A DNA stretch of 56,309 nt from Flavobacteriaceae bacterium (GCA_947453885.1 CANGIF010000019.1:1-56309); one strand, 5' to 3'; numbered from the stretch's first letter, positions 35,371 through 46,044 are shown. Notes: a model not told the origin generated them from the letters alone. Made by a program: numbers and translations.

Positions 35371-35710
35371 TGCGTTTTTTCTAAATCCAAACTCCCTTCT
35401 TTTTAAATTAGTTTGCATTTCTATTAAAATTGTAATTTTTATTAATTCAATAAAAATTACATGTTTTTAGTCGAAATTTTACAACTAAAAAATAATATTT
35501 AACTTTTTATTTAATTTTTATATAAAATATTACACCTAAAAATTTATTTTTTATATTTTTTATATTTTTTATATCTTAAAAATAAAAATGTGATAATTGT
35601 CATGTATTGTTTATTGATAGTAGATTAACTTTATACTATATTAAAATCATATAGAAGCTCAGTGTTTTATTGATTAAAATGATTAAGTGTTAATTTTAAA
35701 TTTTACTGTC
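35371..35710. other. very AT-rich leader of the giant adhesin gene
   Basis: About 340 bp, nearly all A and T in its middle part. It contains the perfect inverted repeat at 35431-35461 and TTTTTTATA repeated three times around 35548-35575. No gene. The promoter is not evident because TAnnTTTG does not occur clearly. Confidence 0.5.
35431..35461. terminator. 13-bp perfect inverted repeat, probable terminator
   Basis: TGTAATTTTTATT (35431-35443) pairs perfectly with 35449-35461 across a 5-nt loop and is followed by GTTTTTAG. The stem is AT-only apart from its ends, so it may end the cysteine desulfurase transcript or be a regulatory site for the adhesin gene. Confidence 0.45.
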
Positions 35711-38700
35711 ATGAAAAAAATAATACTCCTTTTGGTAATTGGGACTAGTCAGTTCTTTTTTTCTCAATCTATAACAGTTGATACCTCAACTTATACCATT
35801 TCACAATTGGTAAATTCGGTTTTAATTAATTCCCCTTGTGTTAATGCTTCAAATATTTCAAGCAGTACAGGAACTAATTTTGGTTCTTCAAATGGAATTG
35901 GGTATTTTACGAATACTAACCCCAATTTCCCAATTCAAAGTGGCGTTATTTTAAGCACAGGAAATGTAGCAAATGCCGTTGGCCCAAATACCAGCCTTTC
36001 AAACGACGGCTCTTCTGCTTGGCCAGGCGACACCACTTTAGACAACACATTAATTCAGGCAGGAATTAACATGACTTCTGTTAATGCTACCGTTTTGGAA
36101 TTTGATTTCACACCTATATCATCACAGTTTAGTTTTGATTTTGTTTTTGCATCTGAAGAATACGGTAATTTTCAATGTCAATTTTCAGATGCTTTTGCAT
36201 TTATTATTACAAATTTGAATACTGGAGATTCAAAAAATTTAGCTGTTATACCTAATACAACTACACCTATTTCGGTTGTAACCATTAGAGACTTGTTATA
36301 CAACTCATCATGTGGTTCTGCAAATTCAAGCTATTTTGGAAGTTACAACGGTGGTTCAGCAAGCTTAGCCTCTCCAACCAATTTTAATGGACAAACCGTA
36401 TTAATGCATGCTCATGATACTTTAGAAGCAAACACACCCTATCACGTTAAACTTGTCATTGCAGATAGAAATGACCCACTATCTGATTCAGCCATTTTCT
36501 TGTCTTCAAACAGTCTTAATATTGGACAGGATGTTTTAGGATTGGATTTAACTGTTCAAGAACATACTGCTATTTGTTACAGCTCAAATTATGTGATCAA
36601 CTCAAATTTAAATCCCTCTCAGTATTCTTTTTTATGGAAAAAAAATGGGGTGGTACTACCAAATGAAAGTGGTGCTACTTTAACAATTAACTCCCCTGGT
36701 GATTATAGCGTTACTTATAATAAACTAGTTTTGCCATGTCAAGCATTTACAGATACAGTTCATATTGAGTATTATCCTAAAATAAACTACCCTGACCCAA
36801 TTAATTTAACTAAGTGCAACACAGGCGCAACGTCCTATTTATTTGATTTAGAGTTAAATACTCCAATTGTAAAAAATGGATTACAATATATGAATGTTCA
36901 ATATTTTGCTTCTATTTCAAATTTACTTAATTTAACCAATCCAATAACAAGTCCATATTCAAGCACTGGAAATAAATTGATCTATGTTTTAGTAACAAAT
37001 ACACTAACAAACTGTTCGGCATATAGATATTTTTATTTATACGTAACCCCCCCTCCAGTGATTGGGCAACCACAAAACTTAACTTTATGTGAAACAGATT
37101 TTACAAACCATAAAGCAACTTTTAATTTAGCTGCTCAAAATACTTTAGTCTTGAATGGATTAAATAATACACTTTATACTGTTTCCTTTTATCAAAATCA
37201 AAATGATGCGGTCACAAAAACAAATCCGGTAAGTACGAATTATGCCGCAACAAATGGAACTGTAGTTTATGTACGAGTAACTAATAATGGCGATCAAAAC
37301 TGTTTCTCAATAACAAACTTTCAGTTATTTGTTAATCCGAGACCAATTGTTGACAACTTGCCAAATGTTATTAAATGTGGTAGTTATACGTTACCTGTTC
37401 TTCAAAACGGAAACTATTACACAGAACCTAATGGTGCTGGAACATTACTACAAGCTGGACAATCTGTAAATCAATCTTGTACAATGTATGTTTACAACAC
37501 CAATACTTTTTGTAACAATCAATCTAGTTTTACTATTGTAATTATAAACATAGCGAGTATATTGCCAATAAACAGTTCTCATTGTGATAATTACTCCTTA
37601 CCTAGCTTAAGTTATGGGCAATACTTTACTCAGCCAAATAGACAAGGAACTCAGTTACATGCAAACGATATAATTACCAACACACAAACTATATATGTAA
37701 ATTATACATCAACAACAGGTACCCCGTGTTCACAAGAAGGTAGTTTTACTATAACAATAATCAATTCTCCATCTATTCCAAGTTTTTCAAATACAACTGT
37801 TTGTACTGAATATGTACTTCCTAGTTTAAATGTTGGAAATTATTTTACAGGCCCAATTGGAAGTGGAACTAATTTGCCTTTTGGTACTTCCATAACACAA
37901 ACACAAACTATTTATGTTTATGCCACTACCGACACAACACCAAATTGTTGGACTCAAAAAAGTTTTAAAGTAAATGTAGGAATAGCTCCAATAGCAAATG
38001 TTTACGATTGTCAGAAATACAAACTACCCCCTTTAACTATTGGAAATTATTATACAGGTCCAAATGGTACAGGTAATTTATTAACAGCAGGTAATTACAT
38101 ATCTACTTCTCAAGATCTTCATGTTTTTGCTCAATTTGCAGATGGATGTACCCTTGATGTTCCGTTTAGTGTTACTATCTATCTTCCTTTAATTCCACCT
38201 GTAACTAGTATAAGTCAATGTCAAAGTTATACATTACCTCCAATAACAGTGGGCAATTATTTTACAGCCACTCAGGGTGGTGGAATGCTATTAAATGCAG
38301 GAACAGAGATAACAACAACACAAAGAGTTTACATTTATTTAAACAATAACGGTTGTATTAGTGAAACATCCTTTATGGTAACAATAATTCCATACCCAAA
38401 TATAGATTCTAGATCAAATATTGATGTTTGTAATTCATATACTTTAACACCACTTACAATTGGAAATTATTATACTGGAATTAATGGTAGCGGAACTCTT
38501 TTACCTGCAAATTCAAGTGTTACAAATACACAAACAATTTTCATTTATGCAGCAAATTCTATTGGAAATTTTGTTTGTTCTTCTCAAAATAGTTTTTCAA
38601 TTTATGTTCAACCTGTTTTGGCTGATGCACCACAAAACGTTCAGGCTTGCGATAGTTATACTTTACCTCCATTACTTAATGGCCAATATTACACCGAATT

Positions 38701-41700
38701 AGACGGCCCACATGGATCCGGAATTAACTTAGTTGCAGGAACAGTAATAACAGCAACTCAAACGCTTTTTGTATTTAATGAGTCTGGAGAAAGAATAAAT
38801 TGCACCTTAAATAACCCATTTACTATTACAATTAATCATACTCCAAATATATCTCAATCTCAAAATATAAGTACTTGTCAAAACTATGTGCTTCCTGTTT
38901 TGAATACTGGAAACTATTATACTCAACCTAATGGTTTAGGAACATTACTTCAAACTGGAACCATAATAACCAATAACCAAACACTATTTGTATATGCCGA
39001 AACGAATACTAGTCCAAATTGTACGGTTCAGAATAGTTTTACAATTTCACTTTATAAAGTAACTGTTCTTCAAAATGTTACTTCTTGTTTTTCTTATACT
39101 CTTCCAGTGTTAAATTCAGGAAATTATTACACTGGCCCGAACGGAACAGGAGATCAATTACAAGCTGGAGCTATAGTTACAACTTCTCAAACTATATTTA
39201 TTTATGGATCGCTCAATAACTGTAATGATCAAAGTAGTTTTAACATCACTATCAACACAGCAGTTGCAGATTCCCTTCCAAATCAATCGATTTGTGACAG
39301 TTATATTTTACCTGCTTTAGCAAATGGAAATTATTACACACAAAATTTTGGTGGAGGTTCATTACTTCAAAGTGGCAACGCTATTACAACTTCTCAAACG
39401 TTATATATCTACAATGCCTCTTCCGTTGATTCAAGTTGTTTTGTTGAACATTCATTTACAGTAACAATTAACTACACTCCAATTATACCAAAATTCCAAA
39501 ATACTACATCTTGTCAAAATTATGTACTAGCACCATTAACTTTAGGAAATTATTATACTCAAAATAATGGTTTAGGAACTTTGCTACATGCTGGCGATGT
39601 AATAAACACAAGTCAAACCTTATATGTTTTTGCACAAACTGGCACTACACCTAATTGCGCATCAGAATCTAATTTTAATGTAACTATCATCAATACAATA
39701 GCTGACGAACCAAATAGCATTAGTGCATGCGATAGTTATACATTACCCGCTTTGACTAACGGAAATTATTATACCGGAAGTCATGCAACAGGTACTTTAC
39801 TTCAAAGTGGAAGTGTTATTACTGCAACACAAACATTATATGTGTACAATGTTTCAACTGTAAATTCAAATTGTTATGCAGAACATTCTTTTACAATAAC
39901 TATCAATCAAACTCCCATTTTACCTACTACTCCTAATATTACAACCTGTCAAAGTTATGTACTTCCATCCTTAACCGTTGGTAATTATTACACAGGAAGT
40001 AACGGACAAGGCGGGTTGTTATATTCAGGTGATGTTTTAGCAAACGACCATTTAATCTATATTTATGCCCAAACAGGTACAACACCAAACTGTACAGCTC
40101 AAAATAGTTTTACGGTTTCAATTCATAGAGCAGTCGTTTTACCAAATGTTACTTCTTGTAATAACTTTACATTGCCAATATTAAATTACGGAAGTTATTA
40201 CACTGCATCAAATGGTTCCGGAACTCAATTAATTGCTGGATCAATAGTATCAACTTCTCAGATGATGTATATTTATAATTCTATTGGTAGTTGCCATGAT
40301 CAAAGCAGTTTTACAATTACTATTAACTCTTTAGTAGCCGACGAACCTTCTAATCAAGTTGTTTGTGATAGTTATTCTTTACCTGTTTTAACTAACGGAA
40401 ACTATTATACCCAAAGTCATGGAGGAGGTAATTTACTTCAAAGTGGAAATGTAATAACCTCTACACAGGCCTTGTATGTTTATAATGTTTCGCCTACAGA
40501 TTCAAATTGTTTTGCTGAACACACTTTTAATGTTACTGTTAATCAAACACCTATTTTACCTATTGCTCAAAATACAATTGCCTGTCAAAGTTATACATTA
40601 CCTACTTTAGCAATAGGAAATTATTTCACACAAAGTAATGGTATAGGAACTTCGCTTCATGCGGGTAATGTAATTAATAACAATCAAACAGTGTATGTTT
40701 TTGCACAAACTGGTACTATACCCAATTGTACTGCTGAAAATAATTTCACTATTACATTATATAAAGCAGCTGTACTTCCGAATGTAACAACCTGTAATAC
40801 ATATTCACTTACAGAATTAACTAATGGACACTATTATACAGCGCCTAACGGAACAGGAAGTCAATTAATGGCTGGAACTATAATTACAACTTCACAGACA
40901 ATCTATATTTATAATTCATTTGAAAACTGTCAAGATCAAAGTAGCTTTACTATTACAATTAATCCTTTAGCAGTGGATACACTTTCCAACCAACAAGTTT
41001 GTGATAGTTATACATTGCCTCCTTTAAACCATGGAAACTATTATACTCAAAGCCTTGGAGGTGGAACTTTACTTCATAGCGGAAATGGTATTGCAACTAC
41101 TCAAACTTTATATATTTACAATGTTTCACCAACAGATTCAAATTGTTTTGCTGAACATACATTTACAGTAACAGTAAAACAAACTCCCGTTTTACCAAAC
41201 ATTCAAAATGTTGTTACTTGTCAAAGTTATACTCTTCCAACTTTAGCACTTGGTAATTATTTCACACAAAGTAATGGCTTAGGCACTGTATTGCAAGCTG
41301 GAGAAGTAATTTCAACCAATCAAACCTTGTATGTTTTTGCTCAAACAGGAAATACTCCAAATTGTATATCTGAAACAAAATTTACTGTCTCACTATATAA
41401 AGTTGATGTACTCCCAAATGTAACATCATGTTCTGCATTCACATTACCAAGTTTAAATACTGGACATTACTTTACTGGTCTAAATGGAACTGGAAATCAA
41501 TTAGCTATAGGATCTACAATATCTTCAAATCAAACAATTTACATTTATGGAAATTTAAATAGTTGTCATGATCAAAGTAGTTTTACCGTTTCATTTAATT
41601 CTAAACCAAATGTAAATAGTGTGCCAATTAAAAAACGATCAATTTGTGACACTGATGGATTTAATGATGGAATTACCAATTTTGATTTAACCAATCTAAC

Positions 41701-42607
41701 TCCTTATGTTTTAGGAAATCAAAATGCGAATGATTACACAGTTGCTTATTATTTAAATAACAGTAATGCTATTGGTCAAACTAATGAAATAACAACAACA
41801 ATTTCAAACATTGTATATGCAAGAGTAAATAATAAAACATCAGATTCATGTTTTGATATTAAACCAATTTCTATACTAGTGAACAAACTTCCTGAACCTA
41901 AGCTAGCTAATGGTGTACTTTGTTTGGATCCAACTTCTAGTACAAATACACCACACATTATTACAACTGGTTTAAATACTGCATATCATACTTATAGTTG
42001 GAGCGATCAAGACGGAACTGTTATTAGCTCAGCTACACAACTTTCTGTGACAAATCCAGGTAATTATTCTGTTATTGCAACAAATATCAATACCAATTGC
42101 TGCTCTATTCCTGTAACTACAAACGTTATACAATCTCAAATACCAACAGTAACTTGTACTGTTAGCGATGCTTTTTCTGAATACCAATCCATAACTGTTG
42201 CTGCAACTGGTGAAGGCGATTATGAATATCAATTAGATAATGAAAATTTTCAGAACAACCCTGTTTTTGATAATGTTGGAATGGGAATTCATAGTGTTAC
42301 CGTTCAAGATAAAAACGGTTGTGGTTCAATTGTAAAAGAAGTAATTGTTGTTAATTATCCAAAATTCTTTACTCCAAATGCTGATGGTTATAATGATACT
42401 TGGAGCGTTAAAGGCATTAACATTGCATCAGTAGCTATATTTGATAAATTTGGAAAACTAATTACAATATTAGACAAAGCTAACACCAGCTGGGATGGAA
42501 CATTTAATGGAGAGATGGCACCGTCTGATGATTATTGGTTTGTAATTAAATATGGTGAGAACGGAAATTTCAAAGAGTTTAAGGCTCACTTCGCTTTAAA
42601 AAGATAA
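35711..42607 (+). CDS. giant T9SS type B adhesin with choice-of-anchor L and 20 tandem domains
   Basis: A 2298-residue secreted protein. A signal peptide ends near FFFSQ (about 18). Residues about 22-250 are a choice-of-anchor L domain (SFDFVFASEEYGNF, SDAFAFIITN). Two divergent Cys-containing Ig-like segments follow. Then come 20 repeats of 65-75 residues, each around C-x-x-YxLPxL-x-x-GNYYT-x-x-x-GxGTxL-x-xGxxI-x-x-xQTxYVY and a second Cys. A further region ends in the type B sorting domain (FTPNADGYNDTW, about 2220-2298). It is exported by the T9SS and probably acts in adhesion or gliding. ATG 35711 is preferred over 35687 because it begins the signal peptide. Confidence 0.9.
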   Translation: MKKIILLLVIGTSQFFFSQSITVDTSTYTISQLVNSVLINSPCVNASNISSSTGTNFGSSNGIGYFTNTNPNFPIQSGVILSTGNVANAVGPNTSLSNDGSSAWPGDTTLDNTLIQAGINMTSVNATVLEFDFTPISSQFSFDFVFASEEYGNFQCQFSDAFAFIITNLNTGDSKNLAVIPNTTTPISVVTIRDLLYNSSCGSANSSYFGSYNGGSASLASPTNFNGQTVLMHAHDTLEANTPYHVKLVIADRNDPLSDSAIFLSSNSLNIGQDVLGLDLTVQEHTAICYSSNYVINSNLNPSQYSFLWKKNGVVLPNESGATLTINSPGDYSVTYNKLVLPCQAFTDTVHIEYYPKINYPDPINLTKCNTGATSYLFDLELNTPIVKNGLQYMNVQYFASISNLLNLTNPITSPYSSTGNKLIYVLVTNTLTNCSAYRYFYLYVTPPPVIGQPQNLTLCETDFTNHKATFNLAAQNTLVLNGLNNTLYTVSFYQNQNDAVTKTNPVSTNYAATNGTVVYVRVTNNGDQNCFSITNFQLFVNPRPIVDNLPNVIKCGSYTLPVLQNGNYYTEPNGAGTLLQAGQSVNQSCTMYVYNTNTFCNNQSSFTIVIINIASILPINSSHCDNYSLPSLSYGQYFTQPNRQGTQLHANDIITNTQTIYVNYTSTTGTPCSQEGSFTITIINSPSIPSFSNTTVCTEYVLPSLNVGNYFTGPIGSGTNLPFGTSITQTQTIYVYATTDTTPNCWTQKSFKVNVGIAPIANVYDCQKYKLPPLTIGNYYTGPNGTGNLLTAGNYISTSQDLHVFAQFADGCTLDVPFSVTIYLPLIPPVTSISQCQSYTLPPITVGNYFTATQGGGMLLNAGTEITTTQRVYIYLNNNGCISETSFMVTIIPYPNIDSRSNIDVCNSYTLTPLTIGNYYTGINGSGTLLPANSSVTNTQTIFIYAANSIGNFVCSSQNSFSIYVQPVLADAPQNVQACDSYTLPPLLNGQYYTELDGPHGSGINLVAGTVITATQTLFVFNESGERINCTLNNPFTITINHTPNISQSQNISTCQNYVLPVLNTGNYYTQPNGLGTLLQTGTIITNNQTLFVYAETNTSPNCTVQNSFTISLYKVTVLQNVTSCFSYTLPVLNSGNYYTGPNGTGDQLQAGAIVTTSQTIFIYGSLNNCNDQSSFNITINTAVADSLPNQSICDSYILPALANGNYYTQNFGGGSLLQSGNAITTSQTLYIYNASSVDSSCFVEHSFTVTINYTPIIPKFQNTTSCQNYVLAPLTLGNYYTQNNGLGTLLHAGDVINTSQTLYVFAQTGTTPNCASESNFNVTIINTIADEPNSISACDSYTLPALTNGNYYTGSHATGTLLQSGSVITATQTLYVYNVSTVNSNCYAEHSFTITINQTPILPTTPNITTCQSYVLPSLTVGNYYTGSNGQGGLLYSGDVLANDHLIYIYAQTGTTPNCTAQNSFTVSIHRAVVLPNVTSCNNFTLPILNYGSYYTASNGSGTQLIAGSIVSTSQMMYIYNSIGSCHDQSSFTITINSLVADEPSNQVVCDSYSLPVLTNGNYYTQSHGGGNLLQSGNVITSTQALYVYNVSPTDSNCFAEHTFNVTVNQTPILPIAQNTIACQSYTLPTLAIGNYFTQSNGIGTSLHAGNVINNNQTVYVFAQTGTIPNCTAENNFTITLYKAAVLPNVTTCNTYSLTELTNGHYYTAPNGTGSQLMAGTIITTSQTIYIYNSFENCQDQSSFTITINPLAVDTLSNQQVCDSYTLPPLNHGNYYTQSLGGGTLLHSGNGIATTQTLYIYNVSPTDSNCFAEHTFTVTVKQTPVLPNIQNVVTCQSYTLPTLALGNYFTQSNGLGTVLQAGEVISTNQTLYVFAQTGNTPNCISETKFTVSLYKVDVLPNVTSCSAFTLPSLNTGHYFTGLNGTGNQLAIGSTISSNQTIYIYGNLNSCHDQSSFTVSFNSKPNVNSVPIKKRSICDTDGFNDGITNFDLTNLTPYVLGNQNANDYTVAYYLNNSNAIGQTNEITTTISNIVYARVNNKTSDSCFDIKPISILVNKLPEPKLANGVLCLDPTSSTNTPHIITTGLNTAYHTYSWSDQDGTVISSATQLSVTNPGNYSVIATNINTNCCSIPVTTNVIQSQIPTVTCTVSDAFSEYQSITVAATGEGDYEYQLDNENFQNNPVFDNVGMGIHSVTVQDKNGCGSIVKEVIVVNYPKFFTPNADGYNDTWSVKGINIASVAIFDKFGKLITILDKANTSWDGTFNGEMAPSDDYWFVIKYGENGNFKEFKAHFALKR
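38621..41600 (+). repeat. A-B-C higher-order domain repeats inside the adhesin gene
   Basis: The last 14 of the 20 domains fall into three types. A ends in a TPI/TPN-like join and carries SNCFAEHTFTVT. B carries FAQTGTTPNC. C carries NCxDQSSFTIT. The order is ABC, AB, ABC, ABC, ABC, starting near 38621, 39265, 39701, 40337 and 40972. The second block lacks its C. The six earlier domains (about 37340-38620) are more divergent. Confidence 0.75.
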
Positions 42608-42616
42608 AACAAATTT

Positions 42617-42657
42617 AAACCCCAAATTATACTTATAAAATGTATAGTTTGGGGTTT
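42617..42657. terminator. bidirectional terminator between adhesin and pyrF
   Basis: A strong hairpin, AAACCCCAAATTATAC (42617-42632) with GTATAGTTTGGGGTTT (42642-42657), has 15 of 16 positions paired and a 9-nt loop. A and T runs on both sides allow use from either strand. Confidence 0.8.
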
Positions 42658-42777
42658 ATTCTTATAAATTATAAGTGCAGTAATCTAAATTATACCAAGT
42701 CAAAAAAAACGAATACAATTGTTGTTTTTTTATATTGGAACACTTCTTAACAAATGATTCTCCTTAAGAATAGGCAA

Positions 42778-43602
42778 TTATTTTAGATAATCTAATAGTA
42801 TTTCTTTCATTTCTCCTTGTACTTGTAAGGCTTCCATTCTAGCTTTTTCAGCAAAATCAAAACCCTTTGATGCATACAAAATCGCTCTAGAAGAATTGAT
42901 TAAAAGTCCCACTTGTTTATTTAATCCAAATTGACAAACTTCTTTTAAACTTCCACCTTGCGCTCCAACACCTGGTACTAAAAGAAAACTTGAAGGCGCT
43001 AATTTTCTAACTTCCAATAAAAATTCAGCTTTTGTTGCTCCTATAACATACATTAAATTATGAGCATTTCTCCATGTTTGTGATGTCAGGATAACTCTTT
43101 TATACAATTCAATCTCTTCATATTTATTTGTTTGAAAATCAAAAGCTCCAGTATTAGAAGTTAATGCTAATAAAATAGTATGCTTGTTATCAAATTCTAA
43201 AAAAGGTTCTATACTATCCTTTCCCATATAAGGTGCTACAGTAATACTGTCAAAATTTAACTCTTCAAAAAAAGCGTTGGCATACATTGTTGAAGTATTG
43301 CCTATATCGCCTCTTTTTGCATCAGCAATTGTAAATATTTCTGGATATTTTTCATTTAAATAAGCAATTGTTTTTTGCAAGGATAGCCATCCTTTAACAC
43401 CATACGCCTCGTAAAAAGCGGTGTTAGGTTTGTAAGCAACGCACAAATCATGTGTTGCTTCAATTATTGCTTTATTAAACTCAAAAATTGGATCTTCTAA
43501 AAGTAAAAAATGGTTTGGGATTTTATTCAAATCAACGTCTAATCCAATGCATAAAAATGAGTTTTTAAGATGAATTTGGTCAATTAGTTGTTCTGTAGTC
43601 AA
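42778..43602 (-). CDS. pyrF: orotidine 5'-phosphate decarboxylase
   Basis: A 274-residue class II (long-form) OMP decarboxylase, last step of UMP synthesis. The substrate-binding LCIGLDVDLNKIP (about 16-28), the catalytic DAKRGDIGNTS (about 93-103) and the phosphate-binding LLVPGVGAQGG (about 205-215) are visible. The start codon is TTG at 43602; no ATG precedes the conserved N-terminus and a -7 element lies 30 bases upstream. Adjacent genes are not in the pyrimidine pathway, but carA is 9 kb away. Confidence 0.9.
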   Translation of the reverse strand: MTTEQLIDQIHLKNSFLCIGLDVDLNKIPNHFLLLEDPIFEFNKAIIEATHDLCVAYKPNTAFYEAYGVKGWLSLQKTIAYLNEKYPEIFTIADAKRGDIGNTSTMYANAFFEELNFDSITVAPYMGKDSIEPFLEFDNKHTILLALTSNTGAFDFQTNKYEEIELYKRVILTSQTWRNAHNLMYVIGATKAEFLLEVRKLAPSSFLLVPGVGAQGGSLKEVCQFGLNKQVGLLINSSRAILYASKGFDFAEKARMEALQVQGEMKEILLDYLK

Positions 43603-43631
43603 AACGGTATGTAGTTATCTGTTAAGTATTG

Positions 43632-43639
43632 CAAAGTTA
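43632..43639 (-). promoter_or_regulatory. -7 promoter element of pyrF
   Basis: Minus-strand TAACTTTG, perfect TAnnTTTG, 29 bases before the TTG start. Confidence 0.5.
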
Positions 43640-43681
43640 GCTTAAAGTTTATTAAAGTCAACTAGTATCTAAAAAGCATAA

Positions 43682-43720
43682 AAAAACTGCACAATTTAAA
43701 TAATTCAATAGGCAGTTTTT
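43682..43720 (-). terminator. probable terminator after prfA
   Basis: A 9-bp perfect stem AAAAACTGC (43682-43690) / GCAGTTTTT (43712-43720). The loop of 21 nt is long, but the minus-strand 3' arm runs into further T. Confidence 0.5.
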
Positions 43721-43744
43721 ACTTTAATTTATACTTCTAACGAA

Positions 43745-44821
43745 TTAAAAAACCTCGCTAGCTTCTTTCAATTTTTCTGTATTGTTTACTAATTGCAGCT
43801 CGTCAACAATTTTTTGAACATCACCATTCATTATGTTGCCCAAATCATATAAAGTCAAGCCAATTCTATGATCAGTTACCCGACCTTGTGCATAATTATA
43901 TGTTCTAATTTTAGCTGAACGATCTCCAGAACTAACTTGAGAAGTACGTTTAGTAGCATCTTCAGCTTGTTTTTTTGCTAATTCTTGCTCGTATAAACGG
44001 GAACGTAATACTTCTAGTGCCTTGTCTTTGTTTTTATGTTGCGATTTTTGATCTTGACATTGTGCTACCAAACCTGTTGGAATATGTGTCAATCGAACAG
44101 CTGATTTAGTTGTATTTACAGATTGCCCTCCTGGTCCTGATGAACAGAAAAAATCCACTCGAACATCATTCATATCAATTTGAACATCAAATTCTTCAGC
44201 TTCTGGAAGCACCATAACTGTTGCCGCTGAAGTGTGAACTCTTCCTTGAGTTTCAGTTTGAGGTACTCGTTGTACACGATGTACACCAGCTTCAAATTTT
44301 AAAGTGCCATAAACATCTTCTCCTGTAACTTCAAAAATTACCTCTTTAAAACCTCCCGATGTTCCTTCGTTCATATCAACAACTGATGTTCTCCAGCCTC
44401 TACCTTCGCAATATTTGGTGTACATTCTAAACAAATCGCCAGCAAAAATACTTGCCTCATCACCACCAGTTCCAGCACGTATTTCAACCATTACATTTTT
44501 AGCGTCTTCTGGATCTTTAGGAATCAACATGAATTTAATTTCATCCTCAAGCTCTGGTAATCTTTGCTTTGCTTCATCCATTTGCATTTTAGCCATTTCC
44601 ACCATTTCAAGATCAGATCCATCCGCAAGAATTTCGTTCGCTTCGTCAATGTTTGCCATTAAGCTAACGTATTCATCTCTTTTTTCTGCTAAAGCTTTAA
44701 CGGTTTTATATTCTTGATTTAATTGCACATATCTTTTTTGATCTGCAATTACATCAGGTTGTATAATCAAATCAGAAATTTCGTCAAATCGTTGTTTTAC
44801 TATTTGTAATCTATCTAACAT
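43745..44821 (-). CDS. prfA: peptide chain release factor 1
   Basis: A 358-residue class I release factor that ends translation at UAA and UAG. The codon-recognition region holds [16 protein letters not shown] (about 181-196), with the RF1 P-x-T tripeptide. The catalytic GGQ is in [20 protein letters not shown] (about 227-246). Full length, and no programmed frameshift as in prfB. It has its own -7 element and lies between pyrF and DUF3810 on the same strand. Confidence 0.95.
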   Translation of the reverse strand: MLDRLQIVKQRFDEISDLIIQPDVIADQKRYVQLNQEYKTVKALAEKRDEYVSLMANIDEANEILADGSDLEMVEMAKMQMDEAKQRLPELEDEIKFMLIPKDPEDAKNVMVEIRAGTGGDEASIFAGDLFRMYTKYCEGRGWRTSVVDMNEGTSGGFKEVIFEVTGEDVYGTLKFEAGVHRVQRVPQTETQGRVHTSAATVMVLPEAEEFDVQIDMNDVRVDFFCSSGPGGQSVNTTKSAVRLTHIPTGLVAQCQDQKSQHKNKDKALEVLRSRLYEQELAKKQAEDATKRTSQVSSGDRSAKIRTYNYAQGRVTDHRIGLTLYDLGNIMNGDVQKIVDELQLVNNTEKLKEASEVF

Positions 44822-44847
44822 TTTGTTTCGTACCTTTATTTGGAGTG

Positions 44848-44855
44848 CAAAAATA
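44848..44855 (-). promoter_or_regulatory. -7 promoter element of prfA
   Basis: Minus-strand TATTTTTG, perfect TAnnTTTG, 26 bases before the start at 44821. Confidence 0.5.
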
Positions 44856-44921
44856 CACTTTTTTGTTTCAAGTTTAGCATCGTAGTTTTAGATTTTTTTA
44901 CAAAAGAAAGAAAGGATATAC

Positions 44922-45986
44922 TTATCTTAACGCTTTGTTTTTGTAATAATTAACTAATAAATCTACAAACTTGCTGTAACTATCCATCCCTTCTTTTTGT
45001 TGATTTAATTTTAGAAATTGATCATAAAACAGTAAAAATCCTTTTTCAATCGGTGTTTGGTAGGCTTTCCAAAAAACATCACTTTCTTTATAATTCTTCA
45101 AAATACCTAAATGAATTGTAGGCAATAACGCTTTTAAAACTCTTGGATTTCTAACTTCCCAATTTGCCAAACAATAGCGCAAAGCAACACTATAACCAGA
45201 ATATTGAAAGTATAGATTTTTATTTTTTATAGAAGCCAAAAAACCAATGAAATTACATTCACTTTCGCTTGCATAACCCATTTGATGGGCCATTTCATGA
45301 CAAGTGGTAGTAGGAAATGAGTACATTGGCAACAAATCATTAACTTGAGCTTCGTTTGTAAATGGATTCAAATACCCGCCAAATCCCATATAGGTTAAGG
45401 GTAAACTAAACAATGATTTTTTTACACTTAAATTGGAATATTCAAAAAAAGGATATTCGTTTTGAAGTTCAGAATAACCCTCTAAGTTAAGTAAAAAGGC
45501 TTGGTTTATTGAATATGGAAAGATTACTTTTTCCGATACCTTTTTCGTTATTTGATAGTGTATTTCATTTGTTTTTTCAATAACTTTTTCAGTAAAATTT
45601 AGTAAATCAGCATCACTGTACTCTCGCTCAAGATGCATTTTTTCAAAAAGTGGTGTTCTATAATAGTTCAATGCCCAAAAAATATGGAAGCAAAAATAAA
45701 AAATCGAAAAAACGGAGATAAGCTGAACCAAATTACGCTTCCACTCCATCTTCCACGATTTTCGTTTTATCCATAACCATTTAATAATAAAAAACAATAC
45801 TACAAAATAAAGGCAATCGCCAAATGAAAATGGTAACTTTCCAAATACGAATCGCTCCATTTTTGATACGGTTTGATAGAAGGAAGTACTATAACACCTT
45901 TCTACAAGCTCCGGAAAGTAAGCAATAACTTGCAACGTTATAATTTGAATAACTAAAAAAAAAGGCAATCGGTACTTGGGTTTCAC
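44922..45986 (-). CDS. DUF3810-family membrane protein with HExxH motif
   Basis: A 354-residue protein. Three likely membrane helices occupy about residues 8-25, 55-70 and 83-108. The remaining soluble part carries TTCHEMAHQMGY (about 232-243), the HExxH zinc-protease motif, followed by SESECNFIGFLA in which a Glu could be the third ligand. This pattern points to a membrane-bound metallopeptidase facing the periplasm. DUF3810 is uncharacterised. The start is GTG 45986. It is divergent from pepD. Confidence 0.75.
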   Translation of the reverse strand: MKPKYRLPFFLVIQIITLQVIAYFPELVERCYSTSFYQTVSKMERFVFGKLPFSFGDCLYFVVLFFIIKWLWIKRKSWKMEWKRNLVQLISVFSIFYFCFHIFWALNYYRTPLFEKMHLEREYSDADLLNFTEKVIEKTNEIHYQITKKVSEKVIFPYSINQAFLLNLEGYSELQNEYPFFEYSNLSVKKSLFSLPLTYMGFGGYLNPFTNEAQVNDLLPMYSFPTTTCHEMAHQMGYASESECNFIGFLASIKNKNLYFQYSGYSVALRYCLANWEVRNPRVLKALLPTIHLGILKNYKESDVFWKAYQTPIEKGFLLFYDQFLKLNQQKEGMDSYSKFVDLLVNYYKNKALR

Positions 45987-46044
45987 AACGATAATTTAGG
46001 TTATAAAAATAGCTAATAATTAGAAAAATAGTAACCCTTTTTAG

